A stretch of DNA of 64,000 bases from Celeribacter baekdonensis B30 (GTDB lineage Bacteria > Pseudomonadota > Alphaproteobacteria > Rhodobacterales > Rhodobacteraceae): contig NZ_AMRK01000012.1 in the NCBI RefSeq assembly GCF_000299875.1, positions 42,386 through 106,385 of the forward strand, in the 5' to 3' direction. The notes under the pieces are model-generated. The model ran no database searches. It worked only from the letters and a program-made list of their open reading frames with translations, and was not told the DNA's origin. Shown here piece after piece: positions 43,321-51,694 of the stretch (its first letter is position 1; each line of letters opens with the position of its first letter). The translations under genes and the position numbers were made by a program.

Positions 43321-43491
43321 ATGCGTAGTATTACTGTAATGTTTGCGGGCATCATTGCCTTAGTCACGCTTTGTGTTTCGGCGTATCTTGGAGTTTCGCT
43401 ATTCTGGATGTTCACAAGCTATCTTGCAGCTGGGTATGGCACGCTCGCGATAATCAGTGCTTACATGTATTTCACGAGAAAAGATTTTTGA
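43321..43491 (+). CDS. 56-residue small membrane protein
   Basis: The protein reads MRSITVMFAGIIALV at the start, has two hydrophobic stretches (about residues 5-27 and 30-50), and ends YMYFTRKDF. The ATG at 43321 gives a clean start; the frame runs back to 43249 with less convincing residues. No family is recognised. It sits between the OxyR-like gene and an IS remnant. Confidence 0.5.
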   Translation: MRSITVMFAGIIALVTLCVSAYLGVSLFWMFTSYLAAGYGTLAIISAYMYFTRKDF

Positions 43492-43629
43492 CCATTCACT
43501 TCCGGGCAACAATAATCTTGGTCATAGTCGGTCTCCTTTACGATGTGGTTCGTGCAAAAACCACTTTAGGGGCCTGAGACCCGGCTATGACCACCTACTG
43601 CGCTATTTGAGGGCTGCGCAGATGGCTAT

Positions 43630-44000
43630 AGCCTCTCAATCAGCGTCATTCCAAAGGTGTTACGGCCCGGAATACATCAGTGGAAAGCTGATGGCTTGGG
43701 CCGAGAAACGCAACATCCGGCTCGCATACATCCAGCCGGGCAAGCCGCAACAAAACGCCTATATCGAGCGTTACAATCGCACGGTTCGCGGCGAATGGCT
43801 GGCCAATACATCTTTGAGACGATTGAGGAGGCACAAGATCAAGCAACTGAACGGCGCTGGACTTACAACAACAAGCGACCCAACATGGGCATCGGCGGCA
43901 TGACACCCGCCATGAAATTGAAAACAGCCGGGCGAATTCTACGGCTGAACCCCATTCAAAATGGCGGGATTACCGAAAGAGGGGGGGGCAGCCTCGATTT
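43630..44000 (+). pseudogene. IS3-family transposase C-terminal fragment, frameshifted
   Basis: The end of an IS3-type orfB is visible. In one frame, CYGPEYISGKLMAWAEKRN and AYIQPGKPQQNAYIERYNR carry the DDE integrase-core segment around the catalytic Glu. Near 43795-43805 the match moves to another frame, which continues FETIEEAQDQATERRWTYNN and then MGIGGMTPAMKLK. The usual DNGPEY reads CYGPEY, consistent with a small deletion. Everything upstream of the last 110 residues is missing, so it is an inactive relic. It abuts the tamB 3' end. The last bases (GAAAGAGGGGGGGG near 43975) may be the eroded right end. Confidence 0.82.
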
Positions 44001-44015
44001 TGGCACAATGGCGGC

Positions 44016-47000
44016 TCAATAATCCTTTTCAAAATAAACCCCAACGCCGGTGTCGCCGGTAGAGGAGACGGACCCTTTGACGGTCACCTTGTCGGTGGCG
44101 TCAAGGTTGAGGTTGATCACCGATTTGCCATCACTGTCGATGGTCACATCCGTGTAGATTTTATCCGAAATATATTTGCCGAGTTTCAACGAGCTGCCGC
44201 CCTCATCGGAGGTTTGCAGGTCAAGATCGTCGAGGCCAAAACTGTTGCGGATCGAACCGACAAGCCCACCACCGCCGCCGGTTAAGGTCGCCACAGCCGA
44301 GGCCATTTGCGCCGCTTGCAGAGCGGAAATTTGGCTCAGACCGCGACCGAACAACAGTTGAGAAAGGATTTCTTCTTGCGGCAAGGTGGGGGAGGAGCTG
44401 AGCGTCAAGGCCAGCGCACTCAGCGGCCCTTCGGTGACCAGTTGCACGTTCAAGTCAGGCGTCTGCGTTTCCGCGACAAGCCGCACCACGGGGTCCAACT
44501 CGCCCTGCAGGGTCAAAGTGCCCTCTTTCATCACAATGCGTTTACCCAAAAGCGACAAGCGCCCGCGGATCAGCGAGAATTGCCCCACCGGGATCACATC
44601 CTGCGTCGTGCCGCGCAGGCGCAGCCGCCCGCCGAGTTCCGCATCCAAGCCACGACCGCGAATGAAAATCTGGTTCGGGGCGGCGATAGTGACATTGAGA
44701 CCATAGGAAGCCCCCGGTCCGCCATTGCTATCAGTGATCACAAGTCCCGCGCGCTTGCGGGTGGTGAGCACAGCGCCGGTTTGGCCGGTGTGGGTGATCT
44801 CGGGGATGTCGCCGCTACCGCCAAGACCAGAGGCGGACACAGTGATGTCGGTGCGGCCCAATGTGAGATCGCCCGCGATGGCAGCCCCCCCAGACAGCGG
44901 ACCAGTGATGGCCAAATTGCCATTCAAAGAAGTGCTGTAGAGTGTCGGGTCCACCAAGGTCAAACCATTGAAAGCCATCGTCACATCGGCGGGAACTGCG
45001 CCGGTGAGGCCAATTTGACCAGAGGCAGAGATGCCGCCGCCGGTGTCGGCATTGGTGACCACGTCGATTTGGGCGCGTTCGCCCGAAAGCGTGATCGTGC
45101 CACGCTCCACCGTCAAAGCCAGCCCTGCGTCTGAGACCACCACTCGGGCGCCGGGGGTGACTTGAACTTGTCCCGACAGCGACGAGAGGGCGAGCGGGCC
45201 GTTGAGTGCGAGGTCAAAGCCAGCGTTACCTTGGGTTAGCGCGGCGGTGGTGAAACGGTTGGACAGGCCCAAAGGGGCGGTGCCGGTCAGCGACAGGTTG
45301 GCTCGGCTCGCGTCTTGGGCGAGGGTACCGGTGACACGCGCAGTCGATCCGCCGGGGCCGGTCATATTGGCCTCGGTTTGCCACGGCGCTGTGACGCTCG
45401 CGCGGGAGACATCGGCGGCAAGGGTCAATGGTCCGGAAAGGCCAAAACCGAGGCGCGCCACGTCATCGAGGCGGGCGGAGAGCGTCAGCGCCCCGGCCTC
45501 AGACGACAGCGTGCCCTTGGCGGAGGCGGTTACGGCCCCCGTCGTCATATCCGCCGCGCGCAGGATCAGCCCGGTTTCGTCGCGTTTGGCAGAGAGGCTC
45601 ACCGTGCTGGAGCCATTGGTCAGCGCGTCCACTTGCGCGATGCCAAAGCGCAGATTGGTGCCTTTGGCCTCGGCGGTCAGATCGAACATCCCACTGAGGG
45701 GCGCGTAGCTGCCCGAGCCTGTTGCCTGAACCGCCCCCGCAAGGCCAAGGCCGGACAGGCGGGCAAATCGTGCCAGACGCGGGGTGTCGAGGCGCATGTC
45801 GCCAGTGAATTCAAGCCCCGCGTCAAGCCCGGCCAGCCGACCTTTGACGGCGACGGTGGTCGCGCCGGTTTTGAGTTCGACTGTCTCGAAAACGATGTCC
45901 TGCCCCTCTTGCCATGTCAGTTGGGTCAGCAGGCTGGGATTTGCGCCAATGGCGTCTTGAAGGGCGGGATCATCAGAGACGAGGCCGATCACGGTGGCGT
46001 CAATCTTGGCGCTCACCGCGCCCAATGTGGTCAGGCCATTGTTATCCGTCAATCGCGCGATGGTGCCACCCGCATTGATCGCCGCTTTGCCAAGGCTCAA
46101 CCCGTCCTGCGTATAGCCATCGACATCAATCAGCGCGGTCCAACCGTCGCCTTGTTCGGCATCGTAATTGGCAATGATCAGGGCTTTATCGACCATGCTG
46201 CGCGCAGAGCCAAAAGGCAGCAGCGTCGGGCGGCCGTCAGGGCTTTTGAGCGACCCGGAGAGGGCGAAGGAGTGTGGCAGGCCATCGGCGCCAATCTTGG
46301 CCGCACCGACCATCGAGACTGCTTGGGTAGAGAGGGTGAATTGCTCAAGCTCAAACCCGCCCGCAGGGAAGGATTGGCCACGCGCTTGTAGTGTTGAGGA
46401 GGAGCCAAAGAACCGCGCATATTCGGCGCTGAACAACGGGGTGAGATCGCCGGAGAGATCAGCCGTAAACGCCCGTGGGGCAGGGGCGTCCGGTGCGTTT
46501 GGGTCGGCTTCGGCTTTGAGGGCCACTGTGCCGGTGAGGCGGTCTTTTCCCTGCGTTGCCAAGGCGATATCGGCGGTGAAATCATCCAAAGGACCCGCGC
46601 CCTTGGCCGTCAGAGACAGCTCAGGCGCACCGGGTAGGTTGGCGAGGGTGGAGATCAGGCCGCCCGCGCCTTCCGTCAGGGACAGATCGAGGTCTAATAT
46701 CTCGGTCGGTCCATCAAAGGACACATCGACCGTAAAGGCCCCCTCCGCCGCATCCAGACGTTGAATGTCCAACGTCGCGGCACCCGAACCACCGGCCAAA
46801 TTGGCGCTGCCAGCGACGCTCAGATCCACCGCTTCGCCCAGTTTCAACACCGGGGCTCCAAGGTGAACGCGCTTGGCCTCAATTGTGCCGATATTGATCG
46901 ACACGGGCAAATCCGGCAAGGAAAAGGGTGTGGCTTCGGGCGCGGGGAGCGCGGTCGTGGCCTCTGCCACTGGCAGGCGGTCAAACAGGATTTCACCCGC

Positions 47001-47324
47001 CGTGATGCGGTTGATCTCGACCCGACCGGAAAAAAGCGCAGCCCGGCTCCAGTCCAGCTCGACATCGCGCAGGGTGAACCACACGCCAGTGTCATCGGCG
47101 ATGGTCAACGCGTCGAGTGTGGCCTTGGAGGACAACAGGCCTTTGAAGCCTTCGATGCGAATATCGCGGCCCGCACCCGACAGGTTGTCTTCCAAGAAGC
47201 CAACAATCACAGAGCGGTCCCGGGCGGTTTGTGCCGTGTCTGTTTGTGCCGTGTCGGGGCTGTCCTGCGCCATCAGCGTCAGAGGGATGCAGATGGCGGT
47301 CATGACCGGAAGAAATTTGTTCAA
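44016..47324 (-). CDS. tamB: Translocation and assembly module protein TamB
   Basis: A 1102-residue envelope protein, inner-membrane-anchored and spanning the periplasm, that works with TamA in outer-membrane protein or lipid transport. The chain is a long beta-rich repeat region with a C-terminal DUF490/TamB domain: GQFSLIRGRLSLLGKRI, LPQEEILSQLLFGRGLSQIS, and an end in GVGVYFEKDY. The TTG at 47324 overlaps the tamA stop (TTGA); an ATG at 47303 is an alternative start that still keeps a hydrophobic N-terminus (AICIPLTLMAQ). The length is slightly short for TamB, and the N-terminus looks more like a cleaved signal than the usual anchor. Confidence 0.9.
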   Translation of the reverse strand: MNKFLPVMTAICIPLTLMAQDSPDTAQTDTAQTARDRSVIVGFLEDNLSGAGRDIRIEGFKGLLSSKATLDALTIADDTGVWFTLRDVELDWSRAALFSGRVEINRITAGEILFDRLPVAEATTALPAPEATPFSLPDLPVSINIGTIEAKRVHLGAPVLKLGEAVDLSVAGSANLAGGSGAATLDIQRLDAAEGAFTVDVSFDGPTEILDLDLSLTEGAGGLISTLANLPGAPELSLTAKGAGPLDDFTADIALATQGKDRLTGTVALKAEADPNAPDAPAPRAFTADLSGDLTPLFSAEYARFFGSSSTLQARGQSFPAGGFELEQFTLSTQAVSMVGAAKIGADGLPHSFALSGSLKSPDGRPTLLPFGSARSMVDKALIIANYDAEQGDGWTALIDVDGYTQDGLSLGKAAINAGGTIARLTDNNGLTTLGAVSAKIDATVIGLVSDDPALQDAIGANPSLLTQLTWQEGQDIVFETVELKTGATTVAVKGRLAGLDAGLEFTGDMRLDTPRLARFARLSGLGLAGAVQATGSGSYAPLSGMFDLTAEAKGTNLRFGIAQVDALTNGSSTVSLSAKRDETGLILRAADMTTGAVTASAKGTLSSEAGALTLSARLDDVARLGFGLSGPLTLAADVSRASVTAPWQTEANMTGPGGSTARVTGTLAQDASRANLSLTGTAPLGLSNRFTTAALTQGNAGFDLALNGPLALSSLSGQVQVTPGARVVVSDAGLALTVERGTITLSGERAQIDVVTNADTGGGISASGQIGLTGAVPADVTMAFNGLTLVDPTLYSTSLNGNLAITGPLSGGAAIAGDLTLGRTDITVSASGLGGSGDIPEITHTGQTGAVLTTRKRAGLVITDSNGGPGASYGLNVTIAAPNQIFIRGRGLDAELGGRLRLRGTTQDVIPVGQFSLIRGRLSLLGKRIVMKEGTLTLQGELDPVVRLVAETQTPDLNVQLVTEGPLSALALTLSSSPTLPQEEILSQLLFGRGLSQISALQAAQMASAVATLTGGGGGLVGSIRNSFGLDDLDLQTSDEGGSSLKLGKYISDKIYTDVTIDSDGKSVINLNLDATDKVTVKGSVSSTGDTGVGVYFEKDY

Positions 47325-49096
47325 AACGCTTGCCCTATGCCGATGTAGATTTGGATGCCGTCACCCGTGTCGCCCGTCACAGGTCCGGCAAGGTCAAGGC
47401 GGATCGGGCCAAAGCCGGTGTCATAACGCAGCCCAAGGCCTGCGCCCGAATGCCATTCGGCGGCGTCGCCCGGCAAAGCCGATGTGCCGATGCCGCCGAG
47501 GTCATAAAAGCCCACGACGGAAATTTTACCCGTGACCAAGGCGCGCAATTCGGTTGAGAGGCCAAGGAAGCTTGAGCCGCCTGTGGCATTGCCGCCGCCC
47601 AAATCGACGTCGAGGGATTGGTATGGTTGCCCGCGTACGGTGCCGCCGCCGCCGGAGTAAAACAGCAGATCGGGGGGCACCTCGGTATAGTCCGCCCCGG
47701 AGATGGACCCCAGTTGCAGCCGCCCAGCCAAGGTAAACCGATCATCGTCCCCAAAAGAGAGATAGCCGCGACCATCGGCAGAGATGCGCACGCCGGAGGC
47801 CGATCCGCTCACGCCCACAAAGGGCAGGATGTCGGCGTTGAAATAGGTGCCGGATTTCGGATTGAGCGCATTGTCACGCCCATCGCGGCTGCCGTTGATC
47901 GGGAAAATCACATGCGAAAAAGAGCGCGAGCCAAGCGAGTCCTCGACCTCGGAATAGCGGTAGCCGAAGCCAAAGGAAAACGTCGAGTTCTTAGAGGTTT
48001 CCACATCGGCGCTTATGGTGAATTCGCCACGGTCCGAAAGGTAATCCGGTTCGTCCAGATGTTCGATTTCAGCGCCAAGGACGAGGGTTGTTTTGCGGGT
48101 AATCGTGGCGGGGCGGCGGTAGGTTGCGCCAAGGGTGTAATCCACGCCTGTGGTGCCGCCGAGACCGCCGATTTCGGCGTCAAAGCGCAATCTGTCGGCG
48201 TTTTTGGTGAGGTTGCGATGCATCCAGTAGGCCGAAATCGTGCCGCCTTCGAGCGATGACAGTTCCGCGCCAAAGCCAAGGCGACGCTTTTTTTCGTCCA
48301 CCAGCGTTGCGGTGATGTCCAGGGTTCCATCCGCATTCAGAGCGTCGGCCTCTCGCAGGGTGATCGAGCGGAAAGTGCCGGTTTTTTGCAGGCGCCGGGT
48401 CACCAGATCAAGCGTGTCGGGATCATAGGCGCTCCCCGTTGGCAAGTTGGCGATACGCGACAGGCGATCTTCGCGCACGCGGGTGTCGCCTGCAAATTTC
48501 AGGCGGCCAAAGGCAACGGCGGGGCCGGGATCGATGGCGAGGGCGACATCGAGTGTTTTGCTGTTGTGATCTGCGATAATTTGTTGATCTGACAGGGCCG
48601 CTTTGGCGTGCGATGCCTGCCGCCATGCCTCGATGGCCACGTCTTTTGCCTCGCCAACCAGACCGGATTTGGCCACCGCGCCGGATGTGAAATCTTCGGG
48701 CAATTGCGTGTCGGGGGCGAGCGGGGTAACGGTGGCGCTGCCAAATCGGAACCTTGGGCCGGGGGTGACGGTGATCACCACTGCGTCGATCGTCGATGGC
48801 AATGAAATCAGGGACATATCCGCCCCTTCGCGCCCGTCTACGCGGATTGAAATACTGGGCCCATAATAGCCCTCTCGGTAGAGCGCACCGATCAGAGCGC
48901 GGTAATCGGACTGAACGGCGGCGATGATTTCTTCGGGGGTTGTGACGTCGTTTTTGGCGGCTTCCAAGATGGCAGAGGCGCTTTCCAGCCGGGTTTTGAC
49001 CTCACCCTCTGCCGTGGTTTCAAGCGTGGCCTCAAAGGCATTCGCGGTCCCTGCGTAAAGCAGGGCTGCCGCCACAAACATAGTCCCTCTAAGCAC
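47321..49096 (-). CDS. tamA: Outer-membrane assembly protein TamA (Omp85 family)
   Basis: A 591-residue protein with a signal peptide ending TANAF, N-terminal POTRA-type domains (about residues 25-250, with PGPRFRFGSATV and PGPAVAFGRLKFAGDTRV strands) and a C-terminal 16-stranded barrel ending YIGIGQAF with the terminal Phe of outer-membrane barrels. GTVRGQPYQS near residue 500 is the conserved RGY/F-type loop of Omp85 proteins. The GTG at 49096 has an AGGAAGG site upstream; the ATG at 49081 is possible. It is coupled to tamB by stop-start overlap. Confidence 0.93.
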   Translation of the reverse strand: MLRGTMFVAAALLYAGTANAFEATLETTAEGEVKTRLESASAILEAAKNDVTTPEEIIAAVQSDYRALIGALYREGYYGPSISIRVDGREGADMSLISLPSTIDAVVITVTPGPRFRFGSATVTPLAPDTQLPEDFTSGAVAKSGLVGEAKDVAIEAWRQASHAKAALSDQQIIADHNSKTLDVALAIDPGPAVAFGRLKFAGDTRVREDRLSRIANLPTGSAYDPDTLDLVTRRLQKTGTFRSITLREADALNADGTLDITATLVDEKKRRLGFGAELSSLEGGTISAYWMHRNLTKNADRLRFDAEIGGLGGTTGVDYTLGATYRRPATITRKTTLVLGAEIEHLDEPDYLSDRGEFTISADVETSKNSTFSFGFGYRYSEVEDSLGSRSFSHVIFPINGSRDGRDNALNPKSGTYFNADILPFVGVSGSASGVRISADGRGYLSFGDDDRFTLAGRLQLGSISGADYTEVPPDLLFYSGGGGTVRGQPYQSLDVDLGGGNATGGSSFLGLSTELRALVTGKISVVGFYDLGGIGTSALPGDAAEWHSGAGLGLRYDTGFGPIRLDLAGPVTGDTGDGIQIYIGIGQAF

Positions 49097-49277
49097 CGCT
49101 CGGCCTTCCTCTTTGACGTGGTCACTCGCCCTCTACATAAAGCAACTATGCGGTGTTCCCAGCATTGTTTCCAGTGTCAGCACGAGTCTTTTCACGCGGC
49201 TGTGATGAGGTGGCGGTTTGTTGCTTGCGTGGTTTGGGGGCGAGGCCTAGGGTCCGCGGGAATAAAAGGAGGGCAGT

Positions 49278-49787
49278 ATGGCCGAATGTGAAATATGTGG
49301 TGCGGATGCGGCATTGGTGGATGTGACCGTCGCGCCCAAAACGGAGGTGGCGCATCTGTGCGAGACCTGTGCGGGCGGGATCAAGGGCGAGGCGGTGCCC
49401 GAAGGGCATTGGCAGGCGTTGACCACGTCGATGTGGTCGGAAAGTGATGCGGTGAAGGTGCTGTCTTGGCGGCTTTTGAATCGTTATAAATCAGAGGCTT
49501 GGGCCTCCGATGCGCTTGAGATGCTCTATCTTGAACCCGAGGTCGAAGACTGGGCCAAGGCGGCCGGTCCTGAGGTCATTCATCGCGACAGTTTGGGCGC
49601 GGTTTTGTCGTCTGGCGATACGGTTGTGTTGATCAAGGACCTTCCGGTCAAAGGCGGCGGCTTTACCGCCAAACGCGGCACGGCTGTGCGTGGGATTTCG
49701 CTGGTTCCCGACAACGCCGGGCATATCGAAGGCCGGGTGGAAGGTCAGCGGATCGTGATCCTGACCGAGTTCGTGAAGAAGCGTTAA
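49278..49787 (+). CDS. PhnA-domain zinc-ribbon protein (YjdM-like)
   Basis: A 169-residue protein. An N-terminal zinc ribbon has Cys pairs CEICGA and CETCAGG. A central acidic linker follows, then a C-terminal PhnA domain with GDTVVLIKDLPVKGGGFTAKRGTAVRGISL. The name is historical; no phosphonate role is established for most members. An AAAGGAGG ribosome site precedes the ATG. It is divergent from tamA across 181 bases that must hold both promoters. A shared terminator separates it from the convergent cold-shock gene. Confidence 0.88.
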   Translation: MAECEICGADAALVDVTVAPKTEVAHLCETCAGGIKGEAVPEGHWQALTTSMWSESDAVKVLSWRLLNRYKSEAWASDALEMLYLEPEVEDWAKAAGPEVIHRDSLGAVLSSGDTVVLIKDLPVKGGGFTAKRGTAVRGISLVPDNAGHIEGRVEGQRIVILTEFVKKR

Positions 49788-49818
49788 TTTACTCAGGTCT
49801 TACTCAGTGCCTAAAATG

Positions 49819-49854
49819 AAAAACGCCCGCAGAATTCAATCTGCGGGCGTTTTA
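49819..49854. terminator. Bidirectional intrinsic terminator
   Basis: AAAACGCCCGCAGA and TCTGCGGGCGTTTT form a long perfect stem around a 6-base loop. A-rich and T-rich flanks make it a terminator in both directions, serving the PhnA-like gene (plus) and the cold-shock gene (minus), which converge here. Confidence 0.88.
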
Positions 49855-49874
49855 GAATTCTGTTCGAAACAGGC

Positions 49875-50081
49875 TTACGCCATTTCGATGTTGACTGCGC
49901 TTTCGCGGCCGTCACGACCAGCTTCGATGTCGAAAGTCACTTTCGCGCCATCGGCAAGACCGGACAGGCCAGAACGTTCGACAGCAGAGATGTGCACGAA
50001 CACGTCTTTTTTGCCGCCTTCAGGCTCGATAAAGCCAAAACCTTTGGTAGAGTTGAACCATTTCACGGTGCCATTAGCCAT
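49875..50081 (-). CDS. Cold-shock protein, CspA family
   Basis: A 68-residue OB-fold RNA chaperone. RNP1 (KGFGFIEP) and RNP2 (VFVHISAVE) are intact, and the N-terminus MANGTVKWFN is canonical. An AGGAGA ribosome site is well placed. It is a single gene with a terminator directly downstream. The upstream region to 50377 probably includes a structured leader, as is common in csp genes. Confidence 0.96.
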   Translation of the reverse strand: MANGTVKWFNSTKGFGFIEPEGGKKDVFVHISAVERSGLSGLADGAKVTFDIEAGRDGRESAVNIEMA

Positions 50082-50290
50082 CGTGTGTCTCCTAGTTTAG
50101 ATGTTGCCCGCTTAAGTGCGGCAACCCGGCGTAGTCAGGGATCGATCGAAGACTGTAGCCGATGAAGGAGAACAGAAGGGTCGATAGAGGTAACGTAGCG
50201 AGGCCTTTATGACAGGATTCTATGCGCTTGCATAGGGGAATGTTTTTGGGGGGATTTGAGTGGAGTGGATGCTCTCGTATCTTGACCATT

Positions 50291-50339
50291 CACAGATGCA
50301 AAGCATCTGTGACGCGCCGGACCCTCCCCCATGGGAGGG
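50291..50339. other. Tandem perfect hairpins between csp and the RelA/SpoT-domain gene
   Basis: CACAGATGC-AAA-GCATCTGTG (50291-50311, 9-bp stem) and CCCTCCC-CCAT-GGGAGGG (50322-50339, 7-bp stem) lie side by side in the interval 50082-50377. No T-run follows either on either strand. They could be the 3' end of the RelA/SpoT-type mRNA, part of the csp leader region or a small repeat element. Confidence 0.45.
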
Positions 50340-50377
50340 CGCGTTTCACGTGCCCACCGATCAGTTTGGCAATAGCG

Positions 50378-51637
50378 TCATACAAGCTCGGAGATTTCTT
50401 TGTTCTTCTTTATGTTTAATGACACTGGGTCAGATCCGACAACTAACCCTCGTTCCATTAGCAGTTCGAGAGATTCATGGAATGTCGCCACATTAAGGCA
50501 GAAATGGTTTTTCAGAGTATCAATCTTGATTGCTTTTTTGCCCCATCTTCCTTGACGTTTCAATGTAGATAGTATCCTGCGCGCTCCTACATCCATGGAC
50601 ATTCGGCTTGTAAGGCCAATGATCGATTGCTCCATGTCTTCCAAAGCTGAGCTATGGTGCTCGATTCCGAAGTAGTGGCTGTGCGTGTGCTTGACCGAGG
50701 AAATTTCAGAAGAGCCAATCATTACAACCTCGTATTTATCTTCTTCTGGATATTGCGATTCGTAGTTTGAATATGCTTCAGTTGCTTCGTCGGGGTCTCT
50801 ACCAACTAGATCCCAAGTAACGAAATTGCCGTCGTTCCAGTCAAAAACCAGGATCCAGTTATTTAAAGAGCTCTGAGAGTTCTTCTCGGCCTCACTCATG
50901 GTTTTGATAATATTTTCATTCACATAACTTGCGAGTGCTTTGGGCGATGCCTGACCAATTATGGCTTCAGCAAGTTCTCTTGATCTTTGAAGCTCAATTT
51001 CGTGTTCTGAAGACAGCTTCTTCTCCTGTTCAAGGAAGTGCAGTGCGTCTGAAAACTTCTTGAAATATTTTAATACCTCTTTATCGCCCTCATTCTCTTT
51101 AAGCCTTGAGCCGTAGATAACGGATGTCCTCTCAATGCTCTCGGACCAGTAGTGTTGAAGTTGGCTTCTAAGCTGAAGCTCTAGCCGTATTCCACTCGTG
51201 GTCAAAATAATATGGTATGCTCTGTATCCGGAGTCGTCGCGCCCCCAATCACGGTAATCGGTTTCTCGTTCGATTGTGTAATCTCCGGAGTCCGTTAGCT
51301 TAGTTCTAAGAAAGCTGACGAGACCATCAACGGCCTCATTGTTGTCTACTACAATGCGGCAGCCACCAATATCTTGTAGCTGAGTAAGGCGTACACTAAA
51401 GCGCCTTAGCTTTCGGAGTATCTGAGGTTTTCTTTTTAGGCGTTGGGCTATGTAGTATTGCTGGCCATAGGTTTGTAACCACTCTTGGAGGCTAAGCGTA
51501 AGTTTGGTCAGTGGTGCGAGGTATGATTTGCGAAACTCTTCAAAAACATAATCGAGTTCAAGCGAAAGCTCGTCATAATTCCTGTCTTTATCGCTTAGAA
51601 TACGACCGGCTTTATCAACTTTGCTTTTTGAAATCAT
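50378..51637 (-). CDS. RelA/SpoT nucleotidyltransferase-domain protein with C-terminal winged-helix-like region
   Basis: A 419-residue protein with visibly more AT-rich codons than its neighbours. Residues about 55-180 match the (p)ppGpp synthetase fold: QLQDIGGCRIVVDN, then DYRDWGRDDSGYRAYHIIL, then IRLELQLRSQLQHYWSESIE. No HD hydrolase domain is present, so it is a stand-alone synthetase-type enzyme. A coiled middle region and a C-terminal helical domain resembling a winged helix (KIDTLKNHFCLNVATFHESLELLMERG) follow. Such proteins include small alarmone synthetases and toxins of the ToxSAS/CapRel type; phage defence is possible but unproven. The ATG at 51637 has a GAAAGAGG site. It begins 23 bases after the ettA terminator. 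Confidence 0.78.
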   Translation of the reverse strand: MISKSKVDKAGRILSDKDRNYDELSLELDYVFEEFRKSYLAPLTKLTLSLQEWLQTYGQQYYIAQRLKRKPQILRKLRRFSVRLTQLQDIGGCRIVVDNNEAVDGLVSFLRTKLTDSGDYTIERETDYRDWGRDDSGYRAYHIILTTSGIRLELQLRSQLQHYWSESIERTSVIYGSRLKENEGDKEVLKYFKKFSDALHFLEQEKKLSSEHEIELQRSRELAEAIIGQASPKALASYVNENIIKTMSEAEKNSQSSLNNWILVFDWNDGNFVTWDLVGRDPDEATEAYSNYESQYPEEDKYEVVMIGSSEISSVKHTHSHYFGIEHHSSALEDMEQSIIGLTSRMSMDVGARRILSTLKRQGRWGKKAIKIDTLKNHFCLNVATFHESLELLMERGLVVGSDPVSLNIKKNKEISELV

Positions 51638-51659
51638 TTTATCCTCTTTCAAGAAATAA

Positions 51660-51680
51660 GCCCCGCCGAACTGGCGGGGC
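51660..51680 (-). terminator. Intrinsic terminator of ettA
   Basis: GCCCCGCC and GGCGGGGC form a perfect 8-bp stem with a 5-base loop (51660-51680), 15 bases after the ettA stop; a T-rich stretch (TTATTTCTT) follows on the minus strand. It lies just before the RelA/SpoT-domain gene, whose own promoter must overlap this hairpin or rely on read-through. Confidence 0.75.
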
Positions 51681-51694
51681 AATTTCGATCCCGA

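Noticed and set aside
44307..47535. Several plus-strand frames over tamB and tamA
   Set aside because: Shadows of the Gly/Ala-rich tamB sequence; no independent evidence.
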